In this document: piece after piece, positions 35,596 through 43,412 of the stretch | How the letters are laid out: the number at the start of each line of letters is the position of its first letter | Numbering within the stretch: position 1 is the stretch's first letter | From: Lachnospiraceae bacterium | Lineage (GTDB): Bacteria > Bacillota > Clostridia > Lachnospirales > Lachnospiraceae | Direction: 5' to 3' | DNA: 64,000 nucleotides | Assembly: GCA_902363555.1 (NCBI GenBank) | Contig: CABJAM010000005.1 | Coordinates: 372,001-436,000 of the forward strand | Translations under genes and position numbers: made by a program | Notes under the pieces: model-generated | Told to the model about the DNA's origin: nothing | Database searches by the model: none | Seen by the model: only the letters and a program-made list of their open reading frames with translations

Positions 35596-35697
35596 ATAAC
35601 TCCTCCCAGTCCTAAGATTTCCGGCGTCTTCCAGACATCATCTGCATCAGTGCGTGCCAAAAGCGATTTGCTGACACACGATAACTGTACCAGACAT

Positions 35698-36240
35698 TTA
35701 TATGAACACGATTACGAGAAATATTCCGCCCAATACCCACAAGCTTCCATAAACCCGTTTCTGGCCCTCAATATTTTTTGAAAGTTCATCAATCGCCGCC
35801 TGCACCCGGCCGGCAAACAGCTCCAGCACTGACAACTGCATTTTCCCGTCATGGCTGCCAAGCATAGCGCCCAGCTCCCGGATCAGCCGTATATCCTGGG
35901 GCTTTAATACACCGCCCTTAAAATGCCTGTCCACATTTTGCTCCCAGACTGCGCCAAACGTCCGGCCCTGTCCATCACGGAGCATGGCGCATACATCCGA
36001 AAAAAAATCCCGATATACCGGCCCTGCACTGTGGCTTATATGCTCAAGCACCTGGGGCAGAGGCTCCGCCATACAGCGGATCTCCCCGGCCATCTTCATT
36101 ACCAGCTGCTGTAATTCCTGCAATGCCAAAAGCCGCCGGTTCAGCCCTGCGCACATGGCCATTCCCATCCCCGCACAGCCGCAAAGCACGCATATGGCTC
36201 CGGCCGCTTTAAGGACGTAAAAGATTGCTTCCAAAGGCAT
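35698..36240 (-). CDS. spoIIIAB: Stage III sporulation protein AB
   Basis: The 180-residue protein has an N-terminal membrane helix (about 8-30, YVLKAAGAICVLCGCAGMGM). A helical cytoplasmic domain follows (LALQELQQLVMKMAGEIRCMAEPLPQVL), with ELGAMLGSHDGKMQ near residue 125 and a C-terminal membrane helix. SpoIIIAB resembles GspF-type platform proteins of secretion systems. The ATG at 36240 lies 32 bases inside the end of spoIIIAA; a TTG one codon upstream is less likely. Confidence 0.93.
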   Translation of the reverse strand: MPLEAIFYVLKAAGAICVLCGCAGMGMAMCAGLNRRLLALQELQQLVMKMAGEIRCMAEPLPQVLEHISHSAGPVYRDFFSDVCAMLRDGQGRTFGAVWEQNVDRHFKGGVLKPQDIRLIRELGAMLGSHDGKMQLSVLELFAGRVQAAIDELSKNIEGQKRVYGSLWVLGGIFLVIVFI

Positions 36241-37171
36241 CAAACACCGCCCCTATACACCCGGCCCGCGCCAGATCGCCCAGGACCACATAGCGCTCAA
36301 AAAGCCGCTCCTCCACCAGCCGGCGAAGGATGGGGCGGCTGCGCAGATCGTCCACGGAGCTGCCGTGAACGGTGGCGATCAGCTTGCACCCGCAGTTAAT
36401 GACATATTCAATAGCTTCCAGATCTTTACGGCTCCCTACCTCATCGACAGCGATCACCTGGGGCGACATAGATCGTATGAGCATCATCATGCCGTCCGCC
36501 TTCGGGCAGCAGTCCAGCACATCGGTGCGGATACCCACATCATTTTGCGGAACGCCCAGATAACAGGCGGCGATTTCGGAACGCTCATCCACAACGCCCA
36601 CATTGATACCGTCCGGGCTCTGAGAAATCTGTCGGATGATATCCCGTAATATAGTCGTTTTTCCGCATCTTGGCGGGGAAATAATCAACGTATGGTAAAT
36701 GTCCTTTCCGGACTTGATATAGGGCATCACCGTATTGGCGCAGCCCGGTATCTGATGTGACAGACGAATATTGATAAAAGAAATGTATTTTATATTGCGG
36801 ATTTTTCCATCCTCAAGTACGATTTTTCCGGCAATACCTACCCGGTGGCCGCCCTGTATCGTTATAAAGCCCTGGCGTATCTCGTCCTCATAGGCATAAA
36901 GCGAATAATCGCTGATATACTCCATCGTTTCCCGGATCTGGGCATAGCTTACCGTTATAGCGCCCTGTTCTTTGGAGATCATCCGGCCCTCCTGTGAAAT
37001 AAACGCCTCGCGGTGATTATAGACAACCATCAGCGGCCCATTGACGCGCAGCCTTATTTCCTGGAGCTTTTCAAAATCTGCATTTAAATTTTCAAAAAGA
37101 GGACGCAAGGAAGCTGCGAAAATCCGGCACAGCGATGCTCTCCTTGCGTCCATTGGAATTGTTTTGTCCAT
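36209..37171 (-). CDS. spoIIIAA: Stage III sporulation protein AA (ATPase)
   Basis: The 320-residue protein is a secretion-type ATPase that may power the mother-cell channel. The Walker A motif is IISPPRCGKTTILRD (about residue 165), Walker B lies in SPQVIAVDEVGSRKDLEAI, and the N-terminal region has EIRLRVNGPLMVVYN. Family members resemble the ATPases of type II and type IV secretion. It is the first gene of the spoIIIA operon, which in Bacillus is transcribed by sigma-E; a CATATATT resembling a sigma-E -10 lies upstream but without a good -35. Confidence 0.95.
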   Translation of the reverse strand: MDKTIPMDARRASLCRIFAASLRPLFENLNADFEKLQEIRLRVNGPLMVVYNHREAFISQEGRMISKEQGAITVSYAQIRETMEYISDYSLYAYEDEIRQGFITIQGGHRVGIAGKIVLEDGKIRNIKYISFINIRLSHQIPGCANTVMPYIKSGKDIYHTLIISPPRCGKTTILRDIIRQISQSPDGINVGVVDERSEIAACYLGVPQNDVGIRTDVLDCCPKADGMMMLIRSMSPQVIAVDEVGSRKDLEAIEYVINCGCKLIATVHGSSVDDLRSRPILRRLVEERLFERYVVLGDLARAGCIGAVFDAFGSNLLRP

Positions 37172-37231
37172 ATCCTCACCTGCCTGCTTACAATATATGC
37201 AGGTAAGGTATTAAAAAGAACTTATCTGCGG

Positions 37232-37266
37232 TAAAAATACCACGGTCCGGAGTATTATCCGGCCAC
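37232..37266 (-). terminator. Terminator after the padR-pspC operon
   Basis: On the minus strand CCGGA-TAATAC-TCCGG forms a 5-bp stem, extendable by flanking GG/CC, followed shortly by TATTTTT. It lies between pspC and spoIIIAA. Confidence 0.5.
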
Positions 37267-37272
37267 CAGGCA

Positions 37273-37321
37273 TGTCAGGGATTTCCCCGGAAATCCCGGT
37301 AAATCCTGAGATTGCCCGCGC
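37273..37321 (-). repeat. Single diverged copy of the 59-bp hairpin repeat
   Basis: The minus strand carries GCGCGGGCA, then GGGATTTCC-GG-GGAAATCCC and CTGACA. It shares GATTTCCG-GGAAATCCCTGACA with the tandem units at 2194-2311. The palindrome is a longer stem here (9 bp against 7). It sits between pspC and spoIIIAA. Confidence 0.7.
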
Positions 37322-37329
37322 TAACAGCC

Positions 37330-37521
37330 TTACGCTTCGGAAACTGACGGCATGATGATCGCCGCTGCAATATAGGCCAGAATACCCGTGCCGGTCATGG
37401 CAAATAAAACCCAGGCCACCCGGATCACCGTGGGGTCTACGCCGAAAAATTCTCCGATACCTCCGCATACACCACATAAAATTCGATTCCTATTGGATTT
37501 ATATAAACGTTTTCCTTCCAT
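37330..37521 (-). CDS. PspC domain protein
   Basis: The 63-residue protein consists of a single PspC domain: KRLYKSNRNRILCGVCGGIGEFFGVDP (residues 3-29) then a membrane helix (about 31-58, VIRVAWVLFAMTGTGILAYI). PspC proteins sense or buffer envelope stress. The ATG at 37521 has an AGGTG site six bases upstream; a GTG three codons earlier does not. It is the last gene of a padR-DUF1700-DUF4097-pspC operon, 35 bp after the DUF4097 gene. Confidence 0.92.
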   Translation of the reverse strand: MEGKRLYKSNRNRILCGVCGGIGEFFGVDPTVIRVAWVLFAMTGTGILAYIAAAIIMPSVSEA

Positions 37522-37556
37522 AATAATCACCTTTCTATTAATGATTTCATATACGA

Positions 37557-38525
37557 TCAGTCATACAGGGAAATATTGATTTCCCCAACACCACAATCGG
37601 CTGCCAGATCACTGGATGCACCATTATCGATCGTTCGTTTGGCGTTCAGGCTGCCGATACTTTCGTTGTTAAGATAAATCTGACCCACACCGCATTTTAA
37701 TGTATAATTAAACGAACTATAATTCTGATCCAGATTTAAATTGATGGTTCCCGCGCCGGTCTTGACCTTTGCATCACCGGACACGCTGCCGGAAAAATCA
37801 ATGGCGCCAAAGTCACAATCCGCTTCCAGATCTTCTGTATTCAGATTTGTCACTGAAATCTGACCGGCATCTACCTCCAGTTTTGTCTTGCCGTTAATCT
37901 GAAAATCAACGCCGTCAAACTGACCGGCCGCCACATCCACATCCAGCATATCTGCGTGGACTTCTGATGTGTAAACATATCCCGCATCCAGGCTGAGCTC
38001 CACCTTATCAAAATTCATATTTTCAGGAATAAGAATATAAATATAAGGCTTCTCATCGCCATCAAGCCACTTGGAAGGGTTATTTTTATTATATTCCACT
38101 TCCAGTGTTTTACCGTTCAGCTTACATTTAAAATTACTGTCGATATTGTTTGTCTCCACCTGGATCTGCTCAAGACCGGATATTGTTTCCACGCTTAATT
38201 CGCCAAAGGTCATTTCCGCCTCAAGACGGGTAATATCGCTGATATCATAAACCCCCTGAATATGAGAGCCGAGCAGCGCCTCGTTTCCTGAGGCTGTCAC
38301 CGAATCTCCGGATGGCGCCGCCGCTTCCTCACCGGCAACATATGCGGTAGTCTCGTGATCGCCTCTGTGCCAGGCACTATTGTAAAATAACCAATCTGAC
38401 GCACCGGCCAATTCCCGGGCCGCCACCAGTGTTCCACCAAGTGCTGCACCAGCAATGGTTATGATCAGGCCCAAGGCAAATAAAACTGCCGCAACAATTA
38501 AACTGATTTTTGTAAATTTTTTCAT
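37557..38525 (-). CDS. DUF4097 domain envelope protein
   Basis: The 322-residue protein has an N-terminal membrane segment (about 7-36, ISLIVAAVLFALGLIITIAG). A beta-helix-like DUF4097 domain follows (about 100-320), made of short repeated strands such as KLEVDAGQISVTNLNTEDLEA and KCGVGQIYLNNESIG. Family members (LiaG/YvlB-like) accompany envelope-stress genes. Its ATG overlaps the stop of the upstream DUF1700 gene (ATGA), so the two are translationally coupled. No enzyme motif is visible. Confidence 0.85.
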   Translation of the reverse strand: MKKFTKISLIVAAVLFALGLIITIAGAALGGTLVAARELAGASDWLFYNSAWHRGDHETTAYVAGEEAAAPSGDSVTASGNEALLGSHIQGVYDISDITRLEAEMTFGELSVETISGLEQIQVETNNIDSNFKCKLNGKTLEVEYNKNNPSKWLDGDEKPYIYILIPENMNFDKVELSLDAGYVYTSEVHADMLDVDVAAGQFDGVDFQINGKTKLEVDAGQISVTNLNTEDLEADCDFGAIDFSGSVSGDAKVKTGAGTINLNLDQNYSSFNYTLKCGVGQIYLNNESIGSLNAKRTIDNGASSDLAADCGVGEINISLYD

Positions 38526-39481
38526 GCCATGTTCCCTCCTCTACGTACAAGTCGGTGCAAAAGTCCGGTAATCCATCGTATAAACCCGGGGAGCACCCGG
38601 CCACACAGCCAGATAAAGCAGACGAGCGCCGCCAGACCCAATGCCGCCATCATAAGGCCGATACCGCCTGCAAGCAGGCCCACACCTGGAACGACCATCA
38701 TCTTTATTAAACCGATAAAGGTTACCATCAGGCCGCAGACGATTAAAACGATGCCGACAATACCCACAGCAAAGAATACGCCAAATACAGCCGCGATCAC
38801 GCCGACCAATACGCCAAACACACCGGCGATCAAAGGGATTCCCACAGGTATGGCAAGAAAGCACAAAATAATGATAAGAGCGATCTTGGCACCGCGGCTC
38901 ATCTTTGGCCGGTCACCATATTTTTCCGTGTAGCTCGTTTTTTTGCCGCCATACTGATGGTCATAGCCCTGGCGGTTATCCCAGCGGCTGCCGCCCTGAT
39001 CACGATTTGCGCCATGCTCCCAGCGGCTGTTATTTGAACCATTCTGCCATTGGCTTTTGCCCGGATCTCCCTGCCATGGGCCGCCGTCCGCATTACGGCT
39101 CCCGGCGCCTGTATAACCGGCTTTTCTTGTCGATCCCGCCTTTTTTTCATCCGTCTCATCTTCGGACTTGCCTTTAGCTCCACCTTTGACCACAGGCACA
39201 CCGTGGATAATATCCGGTGTCTCTTTTTCCTTTGCAAACCGGGTATCCTCATAGCCGCGCTCGGTGAACTCACCCACGTTATCATCGGCGTCCTCCATAC
39301 CTGCCCGGATGATCTTAGCCACCTTTTCAGGGCTCTCCAGCTCCTCCAGTATGGACGCTTCATTCTCCGGGCCCGCATCATCCAGATAATCCTCGTAATA
39401 ACCAATCGCCGACTCGCGCTCGCTGGGCGGTATATCGGAGAGCAGGTCCTCCAGCTTTTTCATAAATTCATACCGATTCAT
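38522..39481 (-). CDS. DUF1700 family membrane protein
   Basis: The N-terminal region (1-75) has the DUF1700/HAAS-like helical domain (FMKKLEDLLSDIPPSERESAI, GYYEDYLDDAGPENEASIL). This domain typically partners with a PadR regulator in the same operon. A long hydrophilic Gly/Asn/Ser/Trp-rich linker (about 115-185) follows, then about four membrane helices (190-310). The ATG at 39481 is preferred over 39487 because of its distance from the GGGAGG site; it overlaps the padR stop (TAATG). The linker is low-complexity and probably disordered. Confidence 0.85.
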   Translation of the reverse strand: MNRYEFMKKLEDLLSDIPPSERESAIGYYEDYLDDAGPENEASILEELESPEKVAKIIRAGMEDADDNVGEFTERGYEDTRFAKEKETPDIIHGVPVVKGGAKGKSEDETDEKKAGSTRKAGYTGAGSRNADGGPWQGDPGKSQWQNGSNNSRWEHGANRDQGGSRWDNRQGYDHQYGGKKTSYTEKYGDRPKMSRGAKIALIIILCFLAIPVGIPLIAGVFGVLVGVIAAVFGVFFAVGIVGIVLIVCGLMVTFIGLIKMMVVPGVGLLAGGIGLMMAALGLAALVCFIWLCGRVLPGFIRWITGLLHRLVRRGGNMA

Positions 39482-39801
39482 TAACATTCTCCTCCCTTAA
39501 ATATCATCGATATTTTGGTTGAATAAGACTCCCATTCAGTCTTATAAAGATTTAACTGCGCATGGCCTTTCTCCGTCAACTTATAATATCTGCGGTTTCT
39601 GCCGCCATACTGAATATCGTAAACCTCCAGACACTCATCTTTTTGCAGCCGCCTGAGCACCGGATAAAGTGTGGACTCCGAAACATCGATAACACTGCGT
39701 ACATCCTGGGTGATCCGATAACCATATGTTCCTTCTTTATCTTTGGAGACTACCGCCAGGACGATCGCATCCAATAGGGCCGCTCCTGTATTAAATACCA
39801 T
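39481..39801 (-). CDS. PadR family transcriptional regulator
   Basis: The 106-residue protein is a small winged-helix PadR (PadR-s2 type): AIVLAVVSKDKEGTYGYRITQDV, then ESTLYPVLRRLQKDECLEVY for the recognition helix and wing, and a short C-terminal dimerisation helix. Such regulators repress their own operon and the linked DUF1700/DUF4097 genes until an inducer binds. A strong promoter and an array of five 17-bp repeats lie directly upstream, which could be its binding region. Confidence 0.93.
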   Translation of the reverse strand: MVFNTGAALLDAIVLAVVSKDKEGTYGYRITQDVRSVIDVSESTLYPVLRRLQKDECLEVYDIQYGGRNRRYYKLTEKGHAQLNLYKTEWESYSTKISMIFKGGEC

Positions 39802-39817
39802 GCAACCACTCCTTCCA

Positions 39818-39895
39818 AATACTGTTTAATTGACAATACTGTTTTTTCACTAATACTGTTTTCTTCTCAATATTATTTTCTTATTAATATTATAT
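39818..39895. repeat. Five 17-bp direct repeats in the padR leader
   Basis: AATACTGTTT occurs at 39818, 39835 and 39852, with AATATTATTT at 39869 and AATATTATAT at 39886: five starts exactly 17 bp apart, decaying with distance from padR. The array lies between the predicted -10 and the ribosome site. It could be a multi-site operator or a decaying short tandem repeat. Confidence 0.85.
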
Positions 39896-39900
39896 TTCAT

Positions 39901-39929
39901 ATAGTATACGATAATCTACAATATGTCAA
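39901..39929 (-). promoter_or_regulatory. Promoter of the padR operon
   Basis: On the minus strand TTGACA (39924-39929) and TACTAT (39901-39906) are 17 bp apart. The transcript start would fall in the first repeat of the 17-bp array. Confidence 0.6.
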
Positions 39930-39968
39930 TACCCTTTTTATACTTTTCTCAAAATTATAATTTACAGG

Positions 39969-39991
39969 TGTAACCGTTCGGTTAACGATTA
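39969..39991. repeat. Short palindrome resembling the 29-nt family
   Basis: GTAACCGTT and AACGATTAC form a 9-bp stem with one mismatch. The outer GTAAC/TTAC words match the 29-nt palindromes, but it is shorter, so membership of the family is uncertain. Confidence 0.35.
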
Positions 39992-39992
39992 C

Positions 39993-40022
39993 AAAAAAAC
40001 CGGGCTGTGAATCACAGCCCGG
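39993..40022 (-). terminator. Strong terminator after the phospholipase D-like gene
   Basis: CCGGGCTGTG-AAT-CACAGCCCGG is a perfect 10-bp stem (40000-40022). On the minus strand it is followed by seven T. It lies 46 bp beyond the stop of the gene at 40068. Confidence 0.9.
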
Positions 40023-40067
40023 ACATATTAATGCTTAAATATATAAAAGAATACAATAAATTTAATC

Positions 40068-41588
40068 TTAAATCACACACCGAAACGGTGCCAGAAAGAA
40101 CCCAAGAACTTTAAAGGCGACCCGCTTTACCAGAGGGATTTCCGCCACAACTACATGCTCCGGTGTCTCATAATTTTTCGCATCTAAAACCCTGCGGCTG
40201 TCATTTTGCATCACGTCCATATAGCCGGTCAATTCCTCTGTAATCTCCTTACTTTTTACAAGGAGCATCAGCTCCGTATCCATGTACGTGCTCCGAAGAT
40301 CCATATTATAAGATCCGACGATGGAAACGTAATCGTCAATAACAACCGATTTTCCGTGGTAGGAGGTGCCGCCATCATATTCATAAATCGTGATGCCCGT
40401 GTCGATCACATGCTTTTTATTTTTGATATAATCGCTGGAAGCCACCACATTATCGCCATTGGCCACCGAATTGATCATCATACGAACATCAGGCACGGAC
40501 GCATTCACCTGCGCCAGCGTTTCATACATATAATCATTGCAGACCACATAGGGCGTATGGATGATCACCTTATCCTTGGCCTGCTTCATCAGTTCAGTCA
40601 GCTTATAAAAGACCTGCGGCTCCTTGCCGTAAATGGTCGTGGGCCCGGATATAAGATGAACACCTTCCGTAGGCTTTGTCACCGCCATATAATCATAAGC
40701 TTCAAACAGCTCCGGAAAATCAGCAGCCAGCGTCTCATACCTCTGGTTTAAAAATTCCAGTTGTTCCTTCACATCATTTTTTTCACGCAGCTTCTCATCA
40801 TCGTGGAAAGGTTTACACACATCCATATTCCACACACTGTTAAAGTAATTTTCCACCTCATAAAGGGAGCTGGACGTCTGTGGGCTTTTGCCGCCGCTGG
40901 CGCCGTTCCCGAACGCTGGATCTGATGCCGGCTCTGTTCCCGGCGCCGCTGTGTTATAGATCAACAGCTCACGGTCAAAGCTGCGGCCATCCGTCTCATA
41001 ATTTCCGATAAAATAATCAAAGGTATTCCGGCCGCCAAGAATATAGGCCTGTTCATCGGAAATCACATATTTATCATGCATACGGCCCTGTGTCGTCCAC
41101 GGAAACCATATTTGTAACGGATTGTAAATACGTATTTCAATATTGGGATGTGAAGAAACCGCATAAAACATGGCATTGCGCTCCAGCCTTAAAAAGCCGC
41201 TAAAGCCGTCCACAAGTATTTTTATATCCACACCCTCATCGGCTTTATGTAAGAGCACGGACATGATATCTCTGGTGCTTTCTCCGTCACGGATATCAAA
41301 GCTGGAAAGTATGATCCTCTCCTTTGCCATATTGATCAGACGGATACGCTCCTCCCAGGCGCTCATATTCGTCTCCAGGATCATGGCCCGGTCCGGAGAG
41401 TCCTCCGGCTCCAGTACCTCCCTGGCATCCCAGGACTGAGTAAAGGCGCTGGACAGTTTTTTGTAATTAAAAAACGGCCCCAGCGCACCCAGTATCAAAT
41501 AAAGTAATACGACCACGATCAGGCAGAAAATCCAATGCCGCCGGATGAACCTGCCGACAGCAAAAGTCATCTTTTTCAAAATCTTCAT
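40068..41588 (-). CDS. Membrane phospholipase D/cardiolipin synthase-like protein
   Basis: The 506-residue protein has an N-terminal membrane segment (about 19-40, WIFCLIVVVLLYLILGALG) and two PLD catalytic motifs: GRMHDKYVISDEQAYILGGRN (His171) and YHGKSVVIDDYVSIVGSYN (His411). Two HKD motifs in one chain are typical of phosphatidyltransferases such as cardiolipin synthase, but this protein lacks the usual two N-terminal helices and has a Gly/Ser-rich insert (about 225-245). The reaction is therefore left as phospholipase D-like. It is a single-gene unit with its own promoter and terminator, divergent from efp. Confidence 0.88.
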   Translation of the reverse strand: MKILKKMTFAVGRFIRRHWIFCLIVVVLLYLILGALGPFFNYKKLSSAFTQSWDAREVLEPEDSPDRAMILETNMSAWEERIRLINMAKERIILSSFDIRDGESTRDIMSVLLHKADEGVDIKILVDGFSGFLRLERNAMFYAVSSHPNIEIRIYNPLQIWFPWTTQGRMHDKYVISDEQAYILGGRNTFDYFIGNYETDGRSFDRELLIYNTAAPGTEPASDPAFGNGASGGKSPQTSSSLYEVENYFNSVWNMDVCKPFHDDEKLREKNDVKEQLEFLNQRYETLAADFPELFEAYDYMAVTKPTEGVHLISGPTTIYGKEPQVFYKLTELMKQAKDKVIIHTPYVVCNDYMYETLAQVNASVPDVRMMINSVANGDNVVASSDYIKNKKHVIDTGITIYEYDGGTSYHGKSVVIDDYVSIVGSYNMDLRSTYMDTELMLLVKSKEITEELTGYMDVMQNDSRRVLDAKNYETPEHVVVAEIPLVKRVAFKVLGFFLAPFRCVI

Positions 41589-41639
41589 ATCCTTTCCATT
41601 TATATATCATCATTTCCTCTATCAAAGTTCATATCCTTT

Positions 41640-41668
41640 AGTATAATAAATACGCAGACGTTTTACAA
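41640..41668 (-). promoter_or_regulatory. Promoter of the phospholipase D-like gene
   Basis: On the minus strand TTGTAA (41663-41668) and TATACT (41640-41645) are 17 bp apart, about 50 bp before the start codon. Confidence 0.6.
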
Positions 41669-41713
41669 TAATTTTAAGTTATTTTCTATTTTTTCTATTT
41701 TTGCAAAAAACAG

Positions 41714-41742
41714 TTGAAAAATATGGATTTATTATTTATACT
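41714..41742 (+). promoter_or_regulatory. Promoter of efp
   Basis: TTGAAA (41714-41719) and TATACT (41737-41742) are 17 bp apart, followed by an AAGGAGG site just before the efp ATG. Confidence 0.75.
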
Positions 41743-41775
41743 ATAAGGAGCTAATACAGAAGGAGGATTTCATAT

Positions 41776-42333
41776 ATGGTATCAGCAGGAGATTTCCGCA
41801 ACGGTTTGACCATTGAATATGAAGGAAACGTATATCAGGTAATCGAATTCCAGCACGTAAAACCTGGAAAAGGTGCTGCGTTCGTTCGTACTAAATTAAA
41901 AAACATCAAAAACGGCGGTGTGGTAGAAAAAACTTTCAGACCCACAGAGAAGTGCCCGCAGGCTCATATTGACAGAGCGGACATGCAGTATTTATACAGC
42001 GATGGTGATTTATTCCACTTTATGGATGTGGAAAGCTATGAGCAGATCGCATTGAATGCCGATGATATCGGCGACACATTAAAATTTGTCAAGGAAAACG
42101 AAATGGTTAAGATCCTTTCCCATAACGGGGATGTCTTTTCCGTAGAACCGCCATTATTTGTAGAGCTTGAGATCACCGAAACCGAACCCGGCTTTAAGGG
42201 TGATACTTCCACTGGCGCTACAAAGCCTGCCACTGTGGAGACAGGCGCGCTTGTCTATGTTCCGTTATTTGTTGAGATCGGCGATAAGATCAAGATCGAT
42301 ACAAGAACCGGCGAATATCTTTCAAGAGTATAA
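41776..42333 (+). CDS. efp: Translation elongation factor P
   Basis: EF-P binds between the P and E sites and relieves ribosome stalling at polyproline. The 185-residue protein has the three-beta-barrel layout: KOW-like domain I (1-65), OB domain II (about 66-127) and OB domain III (130-185, with GFKGDTSTGATKPATVETGA and IGDKIKIDTRTGEYLSRV). The domain I loop is HVKPGKGAAFVR with Lys32 at the tip, the residue modified in other bacteria. No modification enzyme is adjacent. It starts at ATG 41776 after AAGGAGG and ends in a strong terminator. Confidence 0.98.
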   Translation: MVSAGDFRNGLTIEYEGNVYQVIEFQHVKPGKGAAFVRTKLKNIKNGGVVEKTFRPTEKCPQAHIDRADMQYLYSDGDLFHFMDVESYEQIALNADDIGDTLKFVKENEMVKILSHNGDVFSVEPPLFVELEITETEPGFKGDTSTGATKPATVETGALVYVPLFVEIGDKIKIDTRTGEYLSRV

Positions 42334-42372
42334 AAATAAGGGGTCTCTGTCAAAGAGGCCCCTTATTTTTTA
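42334..42372. terminator. Bidirectional terminator between efp and the GGDEF gene
   Basis: AATAAGGGGTCTCT and AGAGGCCCCTTATT form a 14-bp stem with one G-T pair. T runs on the plus side and A runs on the minus side serve both convergent genes. Confidence 0.9.
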
Positions 42373-42394
42373 TCCTCAGCTAAAGCCGGCATTT

Positions 42395-43390
42395 TCAGTC
42401 TTCGTACCAGCAGAACTTTCCCTTTCCCTCAGCCTTTGCGCGGTAAAGGGCGGCGTCCGCTCTCCGGTAAGATTCCTCAAAGGTCATATCTTCTCCTTGA
42501 ACCCAGAGCAGCCCGATCGAACATCCCTGCTCCAGATTCATTGACAAAAACACATCCTTCATCTGTGCCAACAGGCGTTTTGCGATATTTTCTGCATCCG
42601 AGTGATCGATAACGCCCGGCATAAAAAGCATGAACTCATCTCCGCCCACTCTCCCGGCAATATCCGTCTCCCGCGTGCTGCTTTGCAGTACCGCAGATAT
42701 TTTTTTGATCAGCGCATCCCCCATCTGGTGGCCGTATACATCGTTGACACTCTTGAAATTATCCAGATCCAGCAAAAACAGGACACCGTCCATCTCATTC
42801 TTAATGTAATCTGTGATATGCAATTCTGTATATTTACGGTTAAACAGCCCGGTCATTAAATCCAGTTGAATATCCTTCTCCAGCATCTCACTGCGCCGCA
42901 GCGCCTCCTCCGCCTTATCTGCAAAGGTTTTGGGATAATATTCGCCCTCCTGCTGGTAAATATAAGGCACGGACTGATGGATACTGTCCACGATCAGCCG
43001 CCCATCCGGCTCCCGGTGGACCGTCGCAGTAATCCGTGTATCCATCTCGATCACCATCTGCTTACCCTTAGTATCTGCCTCGCAGGCACAAAATTCGCCA
43101 TAGACAAGACATACATCCTCATGGATCAGCTTGGCCGTATACCACTGCTTATTGATTATAAAATTAATCCCCAAAGCTTCCTCCTGATCCTTTTCAAGAC
43201 CCTGAGCCAAAGCTTCCAGGTTATGATAATATTCGTGCTTTCCTGTACCTATGACTAAAATATCCGGCGAAAGCCAGGTGAGAACCTGCCGGATGCGCTC
43301 CGGATCACCTGAAATGTAACTTTCCATAATCTGCTGCATTAAAAGACTTGCTTCACTGCATAAATCACTCTGCATCCTGTGTACCTCCAT
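42395..43390 (-). CDS. Diguanylate cyclase with NTF2/SnoaL-like sensor domain
   Basis: The 331-residue protein has an N-terminal NTF2-like (SnoaL) domain (about 1-150, ESYISGDPERIRQVL and EMDTRITATVHREPDGRLIVDSIH). A GGDEF domain follows (about 170-330), with an intact RVGGDEF active site (249-253) and an RETD inhibitory I-site five residues upstream. It should make cyclic di-GMP from GTP and be product-inhibited. No membrane segment is visible, so it is a soluble cyclase controlled by whatever the N-terminal domain binds. It ends at the terminator shared with efp. Confidence 0.9.
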   Translation of the reverse strand: MEVHRMQSDLCSEASLLMQQIMESYISGDPERIRQVLTWLSPDILVIGTGKHEYYHNLEALAQGLEKDQEEALGINFIINKQWYTAKLIHEDVCLVYGEFCACEADTKGKQMVIEMDTRITATVHREPDGRLIVDSIHQSVPYIYQQEGEYYPKTFADKAEEALRRSEMLEKDIQLDLMTGLFNRKYTELHITDYIKNEMDGVLFLLDLDNFKSVNDVYGHQMGDALIKKISAVLQSSTRETDIAGRVGGDEFMLFMPGVIDHSDAENIAKRLLAQMKDVFLSMNLEQGCSIGLLWVQGEDMTFEESYRRADAALYRAKAEGKGKFCWYED

Positions 43391-43412
43391 CGATTTATTC
43401 CACCGGACAGTA

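Noticed and set aside
37172..37230. CATATATT on the minus strand, resembling a sigma-E -10 for spoIIIAA
   Set aside because: The -35 element is not recognisable, so it is mentioned only in the gene entry.
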